Made by a program: the position numbers and the translations under genes. Positions 1 through 13,100 of a DNA stretch of 64,000 bases are shown piece by piece (the stretch's first letter is position 1; every line of letters begins with the position of its first letter). This DNA comes from Macrosoma leucophasiata (taxonomy: Eukaryota > Arthropoda > Insecta > Lepidoptera > Hedylidae). The DNA lies in assembly GCA_036365455.1 (NCBI GenBank), contig JAWQUS010000016.1:12175001-12239000 (forward strand). The letters run 5' to 3'. The notes under the pieces were generated by a model. The model saw only the letters and a list, made by a program, of their open reading frames with translations. It had not been told where the DNA came from and did no database searches.

Positions 1-215
1 TAAGGAGTAACTTAGGCCACCTTTATCTCCATACAACCATACATACATACCTAGATTCAAATAAATAGAATTTGAGTGTCTCCGCTGATGTAATAAGGAG
101 TAACTTAGGCTACTTTTATACTAGCTGCGCCCACGACTTCGTCCGGGTAGATACTGAACAATCATATTTTTTCTCACGTGGACGAAGTCGCGGGCACAGC
201 TAGTATGAAATAAAT
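1..215. repeat. Palindromic CTAGC-terminated lepidopteran repeat
   Basis: The motif TAAGGAGTAACTTAGG occurs at 1 and again at about 93, followed at 119-206 by inverted arms (ACTAGCTGCGCCCACGACTT and its near complement, 25 bp each). A third copy lies at 10640-10860. The CTAG terminus and hairpin suggest a non-autonomous Helitron or foldback element; the class is uncertain. Confidence 0.5.
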
Positions 216-423
216 GAATAAACTGAATATTAGGAGCTTGGCGCCCTGAAATCTGATAACTAGTTACCCTTTCATATCTCAAGCAATATGTACAGTCGGG
301 GAACTCTCCGCTTAACCAAAATCAATCAAATATATATTTGCATGGCGAGATTATTTATACCATAATTGCAAAAACCGCAATCTTTTCAGCCACAACACAA
401 TCTAATAAAAATATAATTATCAG

Positions 424-595
424 GAGCGGGTATCGCGGGCAAAGTTGCTACAAAAAGCGGCGGGTATCCAACCATCGGTGATGTGGGGCGCGGCGGCGGT
501 TTTCGACTGGTTGTGGTTCCTCATCATTTGCATCGGCATCGTCATCAGCTGTGCGGCTTTCCAGGTCATCGGCCTTTCCACTTTCAAGGAGTTAG
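424..595 (+). CDS. ABCA gene 1 exon a: start of visible TMD2
   Basis: The acceptor CAG is at 421-423 and the donor GTAAG at 596. It begins [10 protein letters not shown], the conserved ABCA motif that precedes the central membrane helices, and continues into a hydrophobic stretch ([15 protein letters not shown]). It is 172 nt, the same length as the homologous exon 33141-33312 of gene 2. It ends in phase 1. Confidence 0.93.
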
Positions 596-3500
596 GTAAG
601 CAATACTTTTAAAGTGATTTTTTTTTAGAATCGTTGTGATTTGAAAGTCGTTGAAACGAAAAAGCGACAGTAAAAGAGACAGACACATACATTCATAAGA
701 TTTAACATGGGTGAAAACGAGACAAGAAGCATTTCTTCTCTCTAGGAGTGCAACCCCTTGTTTTTATTTTTATTTTAGATCGTTCATGATTATTGGTTTT
801 TAAGTACCTACCTATATCATAAATGCGAAAGTAGGTACTCGTATAATATATTTATATTCGGTCTTCATATGAAAATGACTCAACCGATTATGATGAAAAG
901 AAAAATACAGATGTAGTTTGAGTTCTGAGAATATAGGTTACTTTTTGTACCTAAATTGAAAGCACTAGGTACTATTAAATTAACTTAGTGGTTTATGTAA
1001 ATACAAAAAAAATAAGTGGGCATATATTTTTGAATATTTTGCAACACACTTTTGTCAGCGTCGGTCAGTCAATTTATTTCCTGAGTTTTAAACATAAATA
1101 TCAGAAAGTAAGTTTCTATTTAATAAATGTGTTTATTTTTTGACGACCTGGTTAGTCCCTCGGTTTGATTCGAAGGGTCGCGGTTTCGATCCCCGCACCG
1201 GGACAAATATTTGTATGGCCTACAGATATTTGTTTCGGGTTTGGGTGTTTGTGTATGTGTTGTATGTGTACAACGGCACCCACGACACAGGTTTAAACCT
1301 ACTGTGGGGCTGTGAGTGTAAGCGTATTTTATTTTATTTTTTTTTGTTTCAGGTCGAATGTATCTGTGCTTTATGATATACGGCGCTGCAATGTTGCCGC
1401 TGCATTACTTGTTCTCTCTAGTTTTCAACGGTCCAGCAATGGGATTTGTGGTATTGTTCTTCATAAACGTTCTTTTCGGTAAGAACTTCGTTTATATATT
1501 TATTATTCGGAGGTTTAAAACAAATTAATGGCAACAAGACATGATTCCTTCCGAGTTTCAATGAATAATAGTGAGGTGGTAGGAGAAAACCATTTAAAAA
1601 ATAATATGAGTATTATTCAATAACGATGAATGTAGAGGTCGATGATGGACGTAATTTCTAAGGAAATGCTTGTTGTTTTTTCAGGCATGCTGGGACCACA
1701 AGTGGTAGAAGCACTGGGCGCAGGGCTCACAACGCAGCACGTTGCAGACATATTGGATAACATATTGCAGTTTTTCCCACTCTACAGTTTGGTGACATCA
1801 GTTCGGTTAGTTATTTTTTAATGAAATGGAAGTGGCAAACAAGCATTCAGTTCACATTGATGTTAAGTGATGACTGCAGCCTATAGACACCGCACACAAA
1901 GAACAAGGTCAAAATGCAGATGCGTTACCACTCCTCAGGCCTAAGGTGTTATGCCTCTGTGCCGGAAATTACAGCGCCGTACATTACCACCTGACCGGAA
2001 CACGATAGTGCTGAACACTACCATTTAGCAGTAAGTATATTAGGTAATGCGGTGGCGCCTACGCCCGCGAGCTCGCCCCTACTGGGGTCGTCATTTCTAA
2101 CGGCGAATTTAATAATCATATTATGATTAATTATGTTATGGATATTTGTAGACTTGTCGCTAGTATACGTAGTACCCGACTGAAACAGATATGCATTTAC
2201 CTTAGTTTTTTGTGCATTTATTGGTCCAGTATTGTTCCAAAAGTCGCGATTTCATGTTCCCATTTTCTGTTTTTTTCATAAAAGAAGTGTTCCACTTAGC
2301 TTGACGTTGTGTAGTTGGTACGATATGTGTATGGGACGTATGTTATCTAAAATTACATCCGTTTCCTACGTAAAAATAATGGTAATATAATATTAAAATA
2401 ATCAATTTCATTTCAATATAGTCACTTATAGTATGGGGAGCCGAGGATTTCTGCAGTTACTTGAGAGCGTCAGATTAAGATATGGCAGATACCTTGCACC
2501 CTGTCGACTATTTCCACCAAATTCAAGGTTTCTATATAGGCATGAACCCTTAGGACTCCGCCACGAGTTTGCCTCACATTTGAATCGCCAGAATATTGGA
2601 TGGTAGCTTTAATTGGGTTCACTTAACATCCTTTCTGAGTAGGTATCTATTGCATTGGGCACGGTATCAAAATCATGGGTCAAGGACGCGTCAGATATTC
2701 TGAAAGGATATAGTGTTTGGGTTTACTTCACACAAAGCTCCTATACAAAATTCAGACGATTTGGAAGTGAAGTGAGATCGTAGCAACCGTTTGGGCGCCC
2801 TACTTCCGCGCTTCTACTATAGGGCGGCCACACAAAATTACGATGTGACGTCGCATCGTAGGCGATGTATTCGTGCGAGCTCGCTTGCCCCACTGCACTG
2901 TAGGCCTCCTGATGGGAGACCACTCCCACGCGAAATCCTCTCCTCTCCGGTAATAATAGGAGCACCCCGGGACGACGATGAAGAGGCTAGGTCCGCCCCG
3001 ATCTCGCGCTTCGTGACCCGCAGCGCTAACGAGTTTGACTCGGCCTGACCTGCTATAGGCGGGACCAAATCCCCTGGTCCGGGTTCGAACCCCGGTCGAA
3101 GGAGATTCGTCCCCTGGGATGCGGCCGTAAGCCCGGCTAGAGCCAGTGGCACGATCGCATCGTTTAACTGTGGGCGTTGTAATCTTGGTGGGAGCGCTCG
3201 CTACCTCTTGTTGTTGCGGTCGAGTGCCAGGTGGAGCTGCTGCACCGACGTAGAACCGAGAAGCGAAGGAGAAGAAGAAGAAGTTGCGTTGCAGGGCCGG
3301 TCGATGAATGGTCGACGCTTGCCCGCGACGCTACCGTGGTCACTGGAGGCCGCTGCTGTCGAGGCGACCGCAACTTGCGAGACGTCACGACGTCATCGAG
3401 CCACAGCGACGGCAACAGAGGCAGGTATGCACGCCAGAAGGGGGTACGTGGAGTGGCAAAAAATGAAAAAAAAAAAACAATAATACAAAAAAAATAACAC

Positions 3501-6500
3501 AAAAAAAAAATTATAATATGTACGAGAAAGCCCCCACCCTCTCTCGACTGACGATGCGTACCTCCTCCACCGAAGCCCTTGAATCCCAGGGCACCCAACG
3601 CCGACCTGCATGGCAGGCCAGAAGAAGCCGCAGCAAAGGGGGCCAGCCCCGGTGCTGCTTCCGCGCCGCGCGCTTCGCGCGCGCGACCATCTACTGACTG
3701 ACTGACTGAGATATTTGCGACGTGATGCGAATTCGCAGTTATGTGTGGGAACCCATAAAGATTTAGTATAGATACATAACAGGGTGCAAGATATCTCTAT
3801 ATAAGGATATCTCCCGTACCTTATATTAGACGCGCTCTAGTAACTACAAAAGGTCCCCCTTTTTCAGTTACTAGAGCGCGTCTAATATGGGCTCCCTTAC
3901 TATTATAATAATGCTTGCATAACTTCGCACCAAAGGGATATGGAAGAAATCACCTACCACCGTGTCGGCAGTTACGTTAGCTCCCACGAAGGGCATATTA
4001 TCTAATTCCCAGGGAAGCGTTGGGAAACTTGCTAAAAATGGAAAAATCAATCAAGTAGCAGTAATAGTACTCATCACCCGAACAGGGAATCGGGCACATG
4101 ACCCCAGCGTAGTAGTATTTGGAATAATACAAACTTAAAAATTCATTTACTTACGACTTTATTTTCTTTTTTGCACAGGTCACTGAATACAATAGGTCTT
4201 ACGGAATACACATGTTTGCAAGCGTGCGAATATCTGCAATCCATAATGCCGAATACGACCGAGTGCAATCTGGAGTTCCTGTGTGATAACTTTTCAACTA
4301 CATGCTGCGGTAATTATTTCAGTTCTAATCAATATGTCGCTATTCTTCTTTCTGTGGATGTATTTTCAGTAGATAGGTTTAACTTGAAATGAGAATTATA
4401 CAACGTGTAACAGGATAAACGCAAACCCTGAAACTAGTTTGTTCAGAATCGATAACCGAATCGATTTCAGGCATTTTTAATATAGGTAATATCTTATACC
4501 AAATTAATTAGAATTAAGTAAGTTATGGTCACCCATTGAACAGTCAATACAAACGAAAATGAGACTAACGTCTATCCAAAATAGAATGCTAGTCTCAACA
4601 AGTTCATTGGTGTCAAGGTGTTTGAGTGTGAGTTATTCCCGTTAGATACCTACACTTTGTATGTATCTAACATAGTTTTTATTAAAATTTGAAGTAGTCA
4701 TTATCACAGATCGCTAAATACTAGGGTCTAGGAATAAACTGAATAAACTATCAGAGAACTGAGTGCCTAGTGCGAGATTTCCGATCGATCGCGATCCCGT
4801 AAGACGTAAACGCAGATTTGTATGGAATTGAAGGAGCGTCATCTCGCGGTGAATCGATGACTCAACAAGTCTTACTCTTACGCGATCGAATTCGCGTAAG
4901 AGTAAATAAAATCTCGCACTAGGCACTCTGACCGGTTGACTATGATAAAGGCTACAAGTATTTTGATTGATATTAGATATGCGTTCTCCGAATATCTAAA
5001 ATCAATCTCTGACTATGACTCTGACTCTATATCTACGATCGTTTTCACCAAAAGTTACATTAGGTACCTACTAATAACTCTTTACCTATTAGCTTTTCAT
5101 TAATAGCGTTCAATATTTCATATAGTACCTATATTATAGATATTTATTTAAAAAGTGGAAGTTAATTAATATTTATTCACCCGATATGATAAACCTTACA
5201 ATTTATTCAATATCGTTAGAAGTCAATTTTGCTTCCCCTTTTTTCTCTTATTTCATTAAATTAACACATGCGGTTTTTGTGAATACTTAAAATAAAATAT
5301 GACAATTCTGTTGTTTTAGTTCGTGATGATCCATTCTTCGAATGGGAGAGTCCCGGAATACTCAGATACATGATATGCATGCTGGTGTCGCTTATTGTCT
5401 TTTGGTCTATATTCATGATTCTTGAATATAATTTGATACAGAAGGTAATTATTTTGCATTTGCTTCACTTATTTATGTTTCTAACGGCAAATTAATTCAA
5501 ATACTGGATCAAGCAACCGCGTATATTAAACTAACATCATTTTTTTAAATCAACTCGACAACTCTGTCGCTTTTCAGCTTGCGTGGTTCCGGGCAGACTA
5601 AGCTTAGGTGAAATTTATCTGACAGCAGTTTGGACTGTATCTTGAGACTGCTTGAGGTCTTGCAGACTAGCGCAGCTGGGATTTCATTTTACAATGTACG
5701 GGATCCCATAATGTCGAAACCGTCATCCATTTTCTATACTATTTTAGCTGATTTTTAATTTCAATAGCCTCGCGTACCATTCCTGGAATGGGTGTGTGCT
5801 CTCTAGCGAGTATCCGAGTTTATTGGTTTATCAAACCTGATGTAATGGTTGGGCTAATACTATACGTTTTAATAGATTGAAGACTTACTATTCCTCAATT
5901 TTTGTAATCGGCAATGTTCTCTCGCGGGTGCGGGCTCTCTACTTTCGGTTATATTTGAGAGTGCACGATCACAATCTAATTTATAAATGCGGGAATTTTG
6001 AGACAGAATATCTAAAAAGCGTTTTGATTGAATTCTTTTTGCCCTTTGGGCTTATCACGTCGGTTCTGCACGGGAATTATCACGTCGGGGCCACCAATTT
6101 GCCGTGTTGTGGCAATCGAATCGTATGCATATGTTGTGTGTGTGTGTTGCAAGAGGTTGATTTTAATAAAACTAATAGGTTAGGATCCCACTGTAGAATC
6201 ATTTCGTTCATCCAGATATGCTGCAAACCTAATTTTTGTGCATATTTATAATCTAGATAATATATTATATCCACTAGTTTGCCAATCCAAATTTGGCCGA
6301 AAGTATTTTTAATTAGTTTTTTTTATCTTTAACAGCCAGCAACTCTTATTTGCGGCCGATAATTTGGCTCCCGTATATCATAATTATGAGAAAAAAATAG
6401 CTTAAATTTGCTTTACTTCTAACGTGCACAGACTGCTGGAACGCCACGAGGCTGCGACCTAAAAGTATAAATCGCCAATAGAGCACCTTCAAATCCGCGG

Positions 6501-9500
6501 TTTAAAAAGTTCGCGTAAAAAAATTGTCTCGTTGGCTCTTCGTGCATGCTTGAAATCCTAAGACCGCGGTAAAATACCGTTAATGGATTACCCACTTAAG
6601 TACTTTTTAATAACATATTTCAGCTAGTGTACCGCGAGCGCAGGCCGCCGCCGCTGGCCGCGGGCGAGCTGGACGAGGACGTGCGCGCGGAGGCCGAGCA
6701 CGCGCGCCGCGCCCCCTCCGCACTCTCCACACAGAGCCTGGTCGCGCAGGACCTCTCCAAGTACTACGGCAAGCACCTCGCCGTCGACCAGGTCTCCTTC
6801 AGTGAGTACCGTACACTCTACGGTATCCAACAATAAATAAATATTACACATTGGCCACCCGACGACCATGTGTTTCTTTGCAGGAGATGGTTTAATTCAT
6901 TTGTCGATGAATTAGACCGTCTGCTCTCAGAGGTGGTGCAAATTGATGGACCGGGGAACGGAAGGACCCCCGATCCCCCCCGTGCACAGGCGCCTGGCCC
7001 CACTCCGGTCTCTTAATCCGGCACGGCATCTGTACACGGCAATTTGTACCGGTTGGCGGGACAGCCTCCTAGGCCACAGGTTAAAAGTGAGGCCTGGGTT
7101 CGGGTCCCCAACTGACCAACGGCAGCGGATACAGTTTATTTTTCATAGGTAGTTTATTTTATTTATTAGTTCACGATCTGCAATCTGTCACTTCCTCAGT
7201 AGTCTAGTGATAGTAGAACACTACTAGTTACGAGTATTATATTTCAGTTCTGGGTTCGATCCTCGAATCAGGGCATAATTTTGGGACTTTTCCATTTTCG
7301 GAAGTTTAACAATGCCACCCTTGTACTTTGGTACCTAATGTGCCCGGCGATGTCCATAGGCTCGCCATCTATTATATGGAACACAAACGTTCCTAACAAA
7401 ACGTGGGTGTTTGCAAGTATGCCTCAATGCATGCATTTACGGCGAATACAGAAGTGATATTTTTTTTAATTCATTCGTACTTTTCATAATTTGCAGCTGT
7501 GAGTGACGGCGAATGTTTTGGTCTACTCGGCGTGAACGGCGCGGGAAAAACAACCACTTTCAAGATGTTGATGGGCGATGAGATTATATCCAGCGGGGAC
7601 GCCTTTGTTAGTGGATATTCGGTCCGGAATGACATTACTAAAGTTCACGAAAATATTGGTAATTATTAATACTAATTTGAAACATTTTTGTACTTTTTAA
7701 ATATTCGTCATCAAAATAGGCCGAAACATGACAGGTAGTCAGTAGTCATAAAGAATCATATATTGGAATACGTGAGCGTGACGAAATAGGTAGGTGAGAC
7801 GCAGATGATAGAGATTGAACTACAAACTTGTAAGAAATAAATAAAAACCATAGCGGGAATTGTGCGCATAAAATTTTACAAAACAACATTAGTATTTCGG
7901 GCGAGACTTTGGTTTTGTTGATAAAGACAACAGCCTTTTTTGTCTTTACCTTTTATATCTTTTGGCAACAACAGCATCATTGCATTAATTTAATATTTAA
8001 ATCGCATAAGAATCTGTGTCTTCAATTTTAATATATATATTTTTTTATTTTACAAACAATCTTATAATTAGGATGTTACATGCGAAGACACACGTAAAAC
8101 CATCGATTTATTATACTACTTCGTATACATCTATGCGTAAAACCATTACATAGGTAATAACGGTAGAATTACATTGTACCTAAAGTATCGAACATATGCA
8201 CAATTGACCTTAGGATGGAGATTTCGGCTTGTTTCGAGTCTGTAGAGCGATATCTTTTTCGCGCCCTACCTATGTGGCATTTGTCGATCATTTTGGTCAA
8301 GTTTTGACCAATACCGGACCATCACTGCTTACTTAGGCAGTGTGCAGCGGGGATAACGCTCTACGAAGTCGAAACTAGCCGATTGTCTCTTTCGTAGGCT
8401 CGATGTGCAATACTAGGTACTTGCTGGATACTGTAGGTAGTACTAATATTTAATCATAAAGTAATCTAATGATAGCCTGTTCTTATTCCTCTTCGATGTT
8501 TGTAACAATAATTGTTGTTTGCAGGTTATTGCCCGCAGTTCGATGCAGTGTTCCCGGAGTTGACCGGACGAGAGACACTGCGAATGTTCTCCCTGCTGCG
8601 CGGGCTGCCGAGCGAAGGTTTCGGGACTCGCGCCGAGATCCTTGCGCACGCTTTAGGATTTATAAAACATTTGGACAAACGAGTATGTAGACGCCAAAAG
8701 TTGATAAGAATTCTGATGATATTATAAACGTAGAGAAACAAAAACAAAATAATTAGTAGGCATTTAAATATCATAGAAAAGAAAAAAATAGGGCTCAATG
8801 GCAATTATTTCTTGTTTTTAAAAAGGCCATTATTTAAATGCTGATAAAACAGGTGCTATTTCAATGTCATAGTTAGGTACGTACTAACTAGGTACTAGGG
8901 AGGTCCACCTATGTTTAAATGCATAGGTGGACCTACCTAGTACCTAGTATTATCTATTTAAAATTTGGCAAAATATGTAAAAATAAATAAATAAATAAAA
9001 TAAAATACGCTTACACTCACAGCCCCACAGTAGGTGTAAACCTGTGCCGTTGTATACATACAACCATAGATTTATTATCTACTTTATACATCTATGCATA
9101 CAACACATACACAAACACCCAAACCCGAAACAAATATCTGTAAGGCCATACAAATATTTGTACCGGTGCGGGGATCGAACCCGCGACCCTTTGAATCAAA
9201 CGCGTATTTTATTTTATTTATTTATTTGCTTCGTTTTCTAGACCACTTGACTAATACTTATTGCATAGCCGCTGATATAAATGAACAAATATGCAGGTGC
9301 ATCAATACTCGGGTGGCAACAAACGCAAGCTGAGCACGGCGGTGGCGTTGCTGGGGCGCACGCGCCTCGTGTTCGTCGACGAGCCCACCACCGGCGTAGA
9401 TCCCGCCGCCAAGAGACAGGTATCCACTTTATGACATAATTTAGATAATGTGAGCAGATCTCTGATATCTGGATGGCATCTATCGTAAGCTGAGCACGCG

Positions 9501-10126
9501 CCTCGTGTTCGTCGACGAGCCCACCACCGGCGTAGACAGGTAGGAGTTTTGGCGGGAACTTTGAAACAGGCGTGTGGTGCTTTTATTTTATTTCATTTTC
9601 TTGGTGTATTTTGTATATTGTTATTTATACTTATAATAAAACTGTAGAAGTGTAAATTCTGTACATTAAAAATATTGAAAAAATAAGTACCAGGGGATGT
9701 TATTAGATCGATACCGAACCCATATATGTGATTAGAAAATTTTTTGTCTGTCTGTCTGTTTGTTCAAGCATCACAGATAAACTAAAAGTACGATTACAAT
9801 GAAACTTGGTATGATTAAACTTTAACCTTTGGCGCACAACACTGTGTACTTTTTATCTCGGAAAAATGTCTGTTTGTCTGTGTTTGTGCACGCTAATATC
9901 AGAAACAGTTTATTCGATTTGCGGTTTTCACTAATATACAGTAGTAAGTTTCACTTAACGTTTAGTGTTTGTTTCATGTGAATCGGGTCAGAAATAAAAA
10001 ACTTATATCAATTTAAAGAATTATATCGAATATTTTTAAGCTTTTCTGTCTATCTTAGTTCTATCTTTTAGGGGGTTTTGTACCTAAAAGGTAAAAACGG
10101 ACCCCACGGATTACTAATCCTCCGCT

Positions 10127-10157
<31 letters not shown>

Positions 10158-13100
10158 ATCAGCCTGTATCTCATAAATAGTACGTACGTAACTTCACGCC
10201 TGTAATCCCCGAAGGGTTAGGCCGAGGTAAATGCATGCATTCAAGTATACATGCAAACACCCATGATTTGCCGGTATCGTTTTGGCCCATGTAACAGGTG
10301 GCGAGCCTGTTGACATCTCCGGGCACATTACCAAACTTCGAGGTACTGGGAAATTTCCATAAATAATTATAAATAGTGATAGCTACAAGGCTAACATTTT
10401 CACAAATTATGTATTTCTGATACCGCTATAAAGAGAAAATGAATTACTAAAAATAAGAAAATGTAAATGTTAAGGGGTCCAAGGGGGCATACAATAAACG
10501 TGTTTTCTTTCGTAAATTTTTTTTCTCGATGAAAATAACGGTAGCAAGTAGACGCTTCAAATTTTCACAGAATATGTAGGTCTTATGTTGTATATTACCT
10601 TTCCATAATAAATCTATACATCTATATCTATACATCTATACAAATATATAAAATTGGAGTGTCTGTTTGTAATATTAAAATCGGTCTGTCTGTCTGTCTG
10701 TTTGGCGGGGCTAATCTTGAGAACGGCTGGCCCGATTTTGACGGGACTTTCACTGGCAGATAGCTGATAAGGAGTAACTTAGGCTACTTTTAAACTAGCT
10801 ACACGCTAATATTTTTTCTCACGTGGACGAAGTCGCGGGCACAGCTAGTATTAAATAAAGTGGGTTGCACTTTGTTTGATATAGGTTTATTATAGTGCCT
10901 CTGTATATTGAAATAGAATAACAGTGCGAAAACACGTCCTTTCGGGTTGCCTCCAAAACTTCATTGTAAGTGGTTCTGTTAAAGTAGCCATCGCTTTACT
11001 CGAATTACTGATTGTGACTGACTGACGGACTGATAAATTGACTGACTGACTCCGACTTTTACGCTGCTTAATACGAATACGAAATATCGTTTTACTTGCA
11101 ATATGCGTAATAGCGACGCCATCATTTAAAAAAAAAGAGACAGGTACCTATCCACTTTATGACATATAGAGATGTGAGCAGGTCTCTGATACCTGGACGG
11201 CAACTATCGTAAGCTGAGTACGCGGCTGTATCACACACAGCACTCCTTCACATGTTGTAAGCAGGTTAACAACATCCGGACGGCCAGATAGACTCAATAG
11301 TTGTACGGCTCTGTAATTTCCGGCACAGAGGCATAACACCTTAGACCTCAGGAGTGGTAACTCATCTGCATTTAGACCTTGGTCTTTGTGTGGGTGTCTA
11401 CATGCTTGTTTGCCACTTACATAACGTAAAAAAAGAGCTGAAGCTGACGGCTCGTGTTGGTTGAGGAGCCAACCAGCGGCGTCGAGTCGCCCCCCCACTC
11501 CCAAACGAGAGCTTTGGATACAAATCTCTATCATGTATGTATAGGTCCTCAATATCTGGACAGCAATAAACACAAGCAAGCTGACGGCTTGTGTACTCAG
11601 ATAAGCGCACCACACCGACCTTAATTCAGGCCTCAGCAGTGACAGCGCAAGATTGAAATCTGTTTTATGTAGATGTTTATAGGCTTCAGTATCTACTTAC
11701 TATTAATGTGAATTGGATGCTTGTTTGCCACTTCAATAAAAAAATCGGAACATCCGTCTCATCTACACCACGCGTATTCAGAGAAGGTGCCTACTATTGT
11801 GCACTTGTTAAATAGAGATAATGTATGATCATTTCTGGATGCAAGCAGGCTCTTAAAGTGGCAACGCATCTGTATTCAAATATTGAGTCCTTATTTAGAT
11901 ATCTTTACGCTGTAGTATCCAGTAACTTAGGTGACCATCTTTTCCCATGTATGGAAATCTTGTCCCATATATGGAATAGGTGGCGAGCCTCTCGGCACAC
12001 TACCAAGCTCCGAAGGAAGCACTGGAAAACTTCCGAAAACTAGATATATCCCAATAACACTGTCCTCTGACCCGATGATCTATCCCAGGACACCTACGTG
12101 GGCATTAAATGATACAACACATGTTTGGAACAGGTGTGGCGCGCCATACGGGCCGCGACGCGCGCTCGTCGGGCGGTCGTGCTGACGTCACACAGCATGG
12201 AGGAGTGCGAGGCGCTGTGCTCGCGTCTCACCATCATGGTCAACGGCCGCTTCCAATGCCTCGGCACCCCGCAGCACCTCAAGAACAAATTCTCACAAGG
12301 TAGGCATAAAGCCAATTTTATTGGACGTATATTAAGAACTAATCTCGAGACAGATTTATTATCTACTTCGGCGGACAACCCCTGGGAAGTCTTGGCTTAG
12401 GACGTTGTTGGGGAGCGAAAGACGTACGATTAGGCGGGGGGTTATTGTTGCTCTAATCATTGTTTTGTAACATAGGACTACGTTAGATGTGATCCTGTCC
12501 TGATAACAATGTCCGTTTGGTTGCGCAACTAATTTGGCGGCGCGACCAGCTGACGCCGGCATAATGTTACTAGTCGCACTGCCACGCTGGTTGCGCCACC
12601 ACTAATTACTAACGCTGTATCATGTCTTACTCACTCGGCCAGCCCGTACACCACCGTGGAGTGACTGGTCGAGCTGCCATGGTGTTCCGGTGAAATATAA
12701 CCCTAAGGCTCAGTTGCATCAAGATATTTGTTATTGTAACATTTCACATCCTTCTCTAACTTTAACAGATTTCTTTAAATTAGGGGTCGTCCATTAATCA
12801 CGTGATGTTTTTTAGCGTCACTTTGACCCCCCTCCACCCCCTTGGTGATACGTGGTGAGGTTTTAAATTAACTCTCCCACCTAAAATCACTTGTATTTTT
12901 TAAATAAAATAGGTGGGCACCTAGTTTTTAAATATAGCGGCAAATGAGGCATCGGGAATAAAACATTTTGTACGGCCCTGTTATTTCCGACGGGGGCATA
13001 TTACTTTATAACCCTTTCAGCACGGATATAACTAAGCGTGCGCTCATAGAAAAAAAAATCTAGCGACCGCATATATCAGTTCAGCCGCTCCAAAACGGCT

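Noticed and set aside
3164..3598. Open frames on both strands in the GC-rich block
   Set aside because: Low-complexity content (runs of F and L on one strand, K and R on the other) caused by A/T homopolymers; no family resemblance.
5877..6251. Open frame of 124 codons on the plus strand
   Set aside because: Lies in an intron of gene 1, has no recognisable domain and irregular composition, and overlaps repeat-like sequence; taken as chance.
10120..10160. CRISPR-like repetition (CTGT/CCGT units)
   Set aside because: A simple microsatellite within an insect repeat, without spacers; CRISPR arrays are not expected in animal nuclear DNA.
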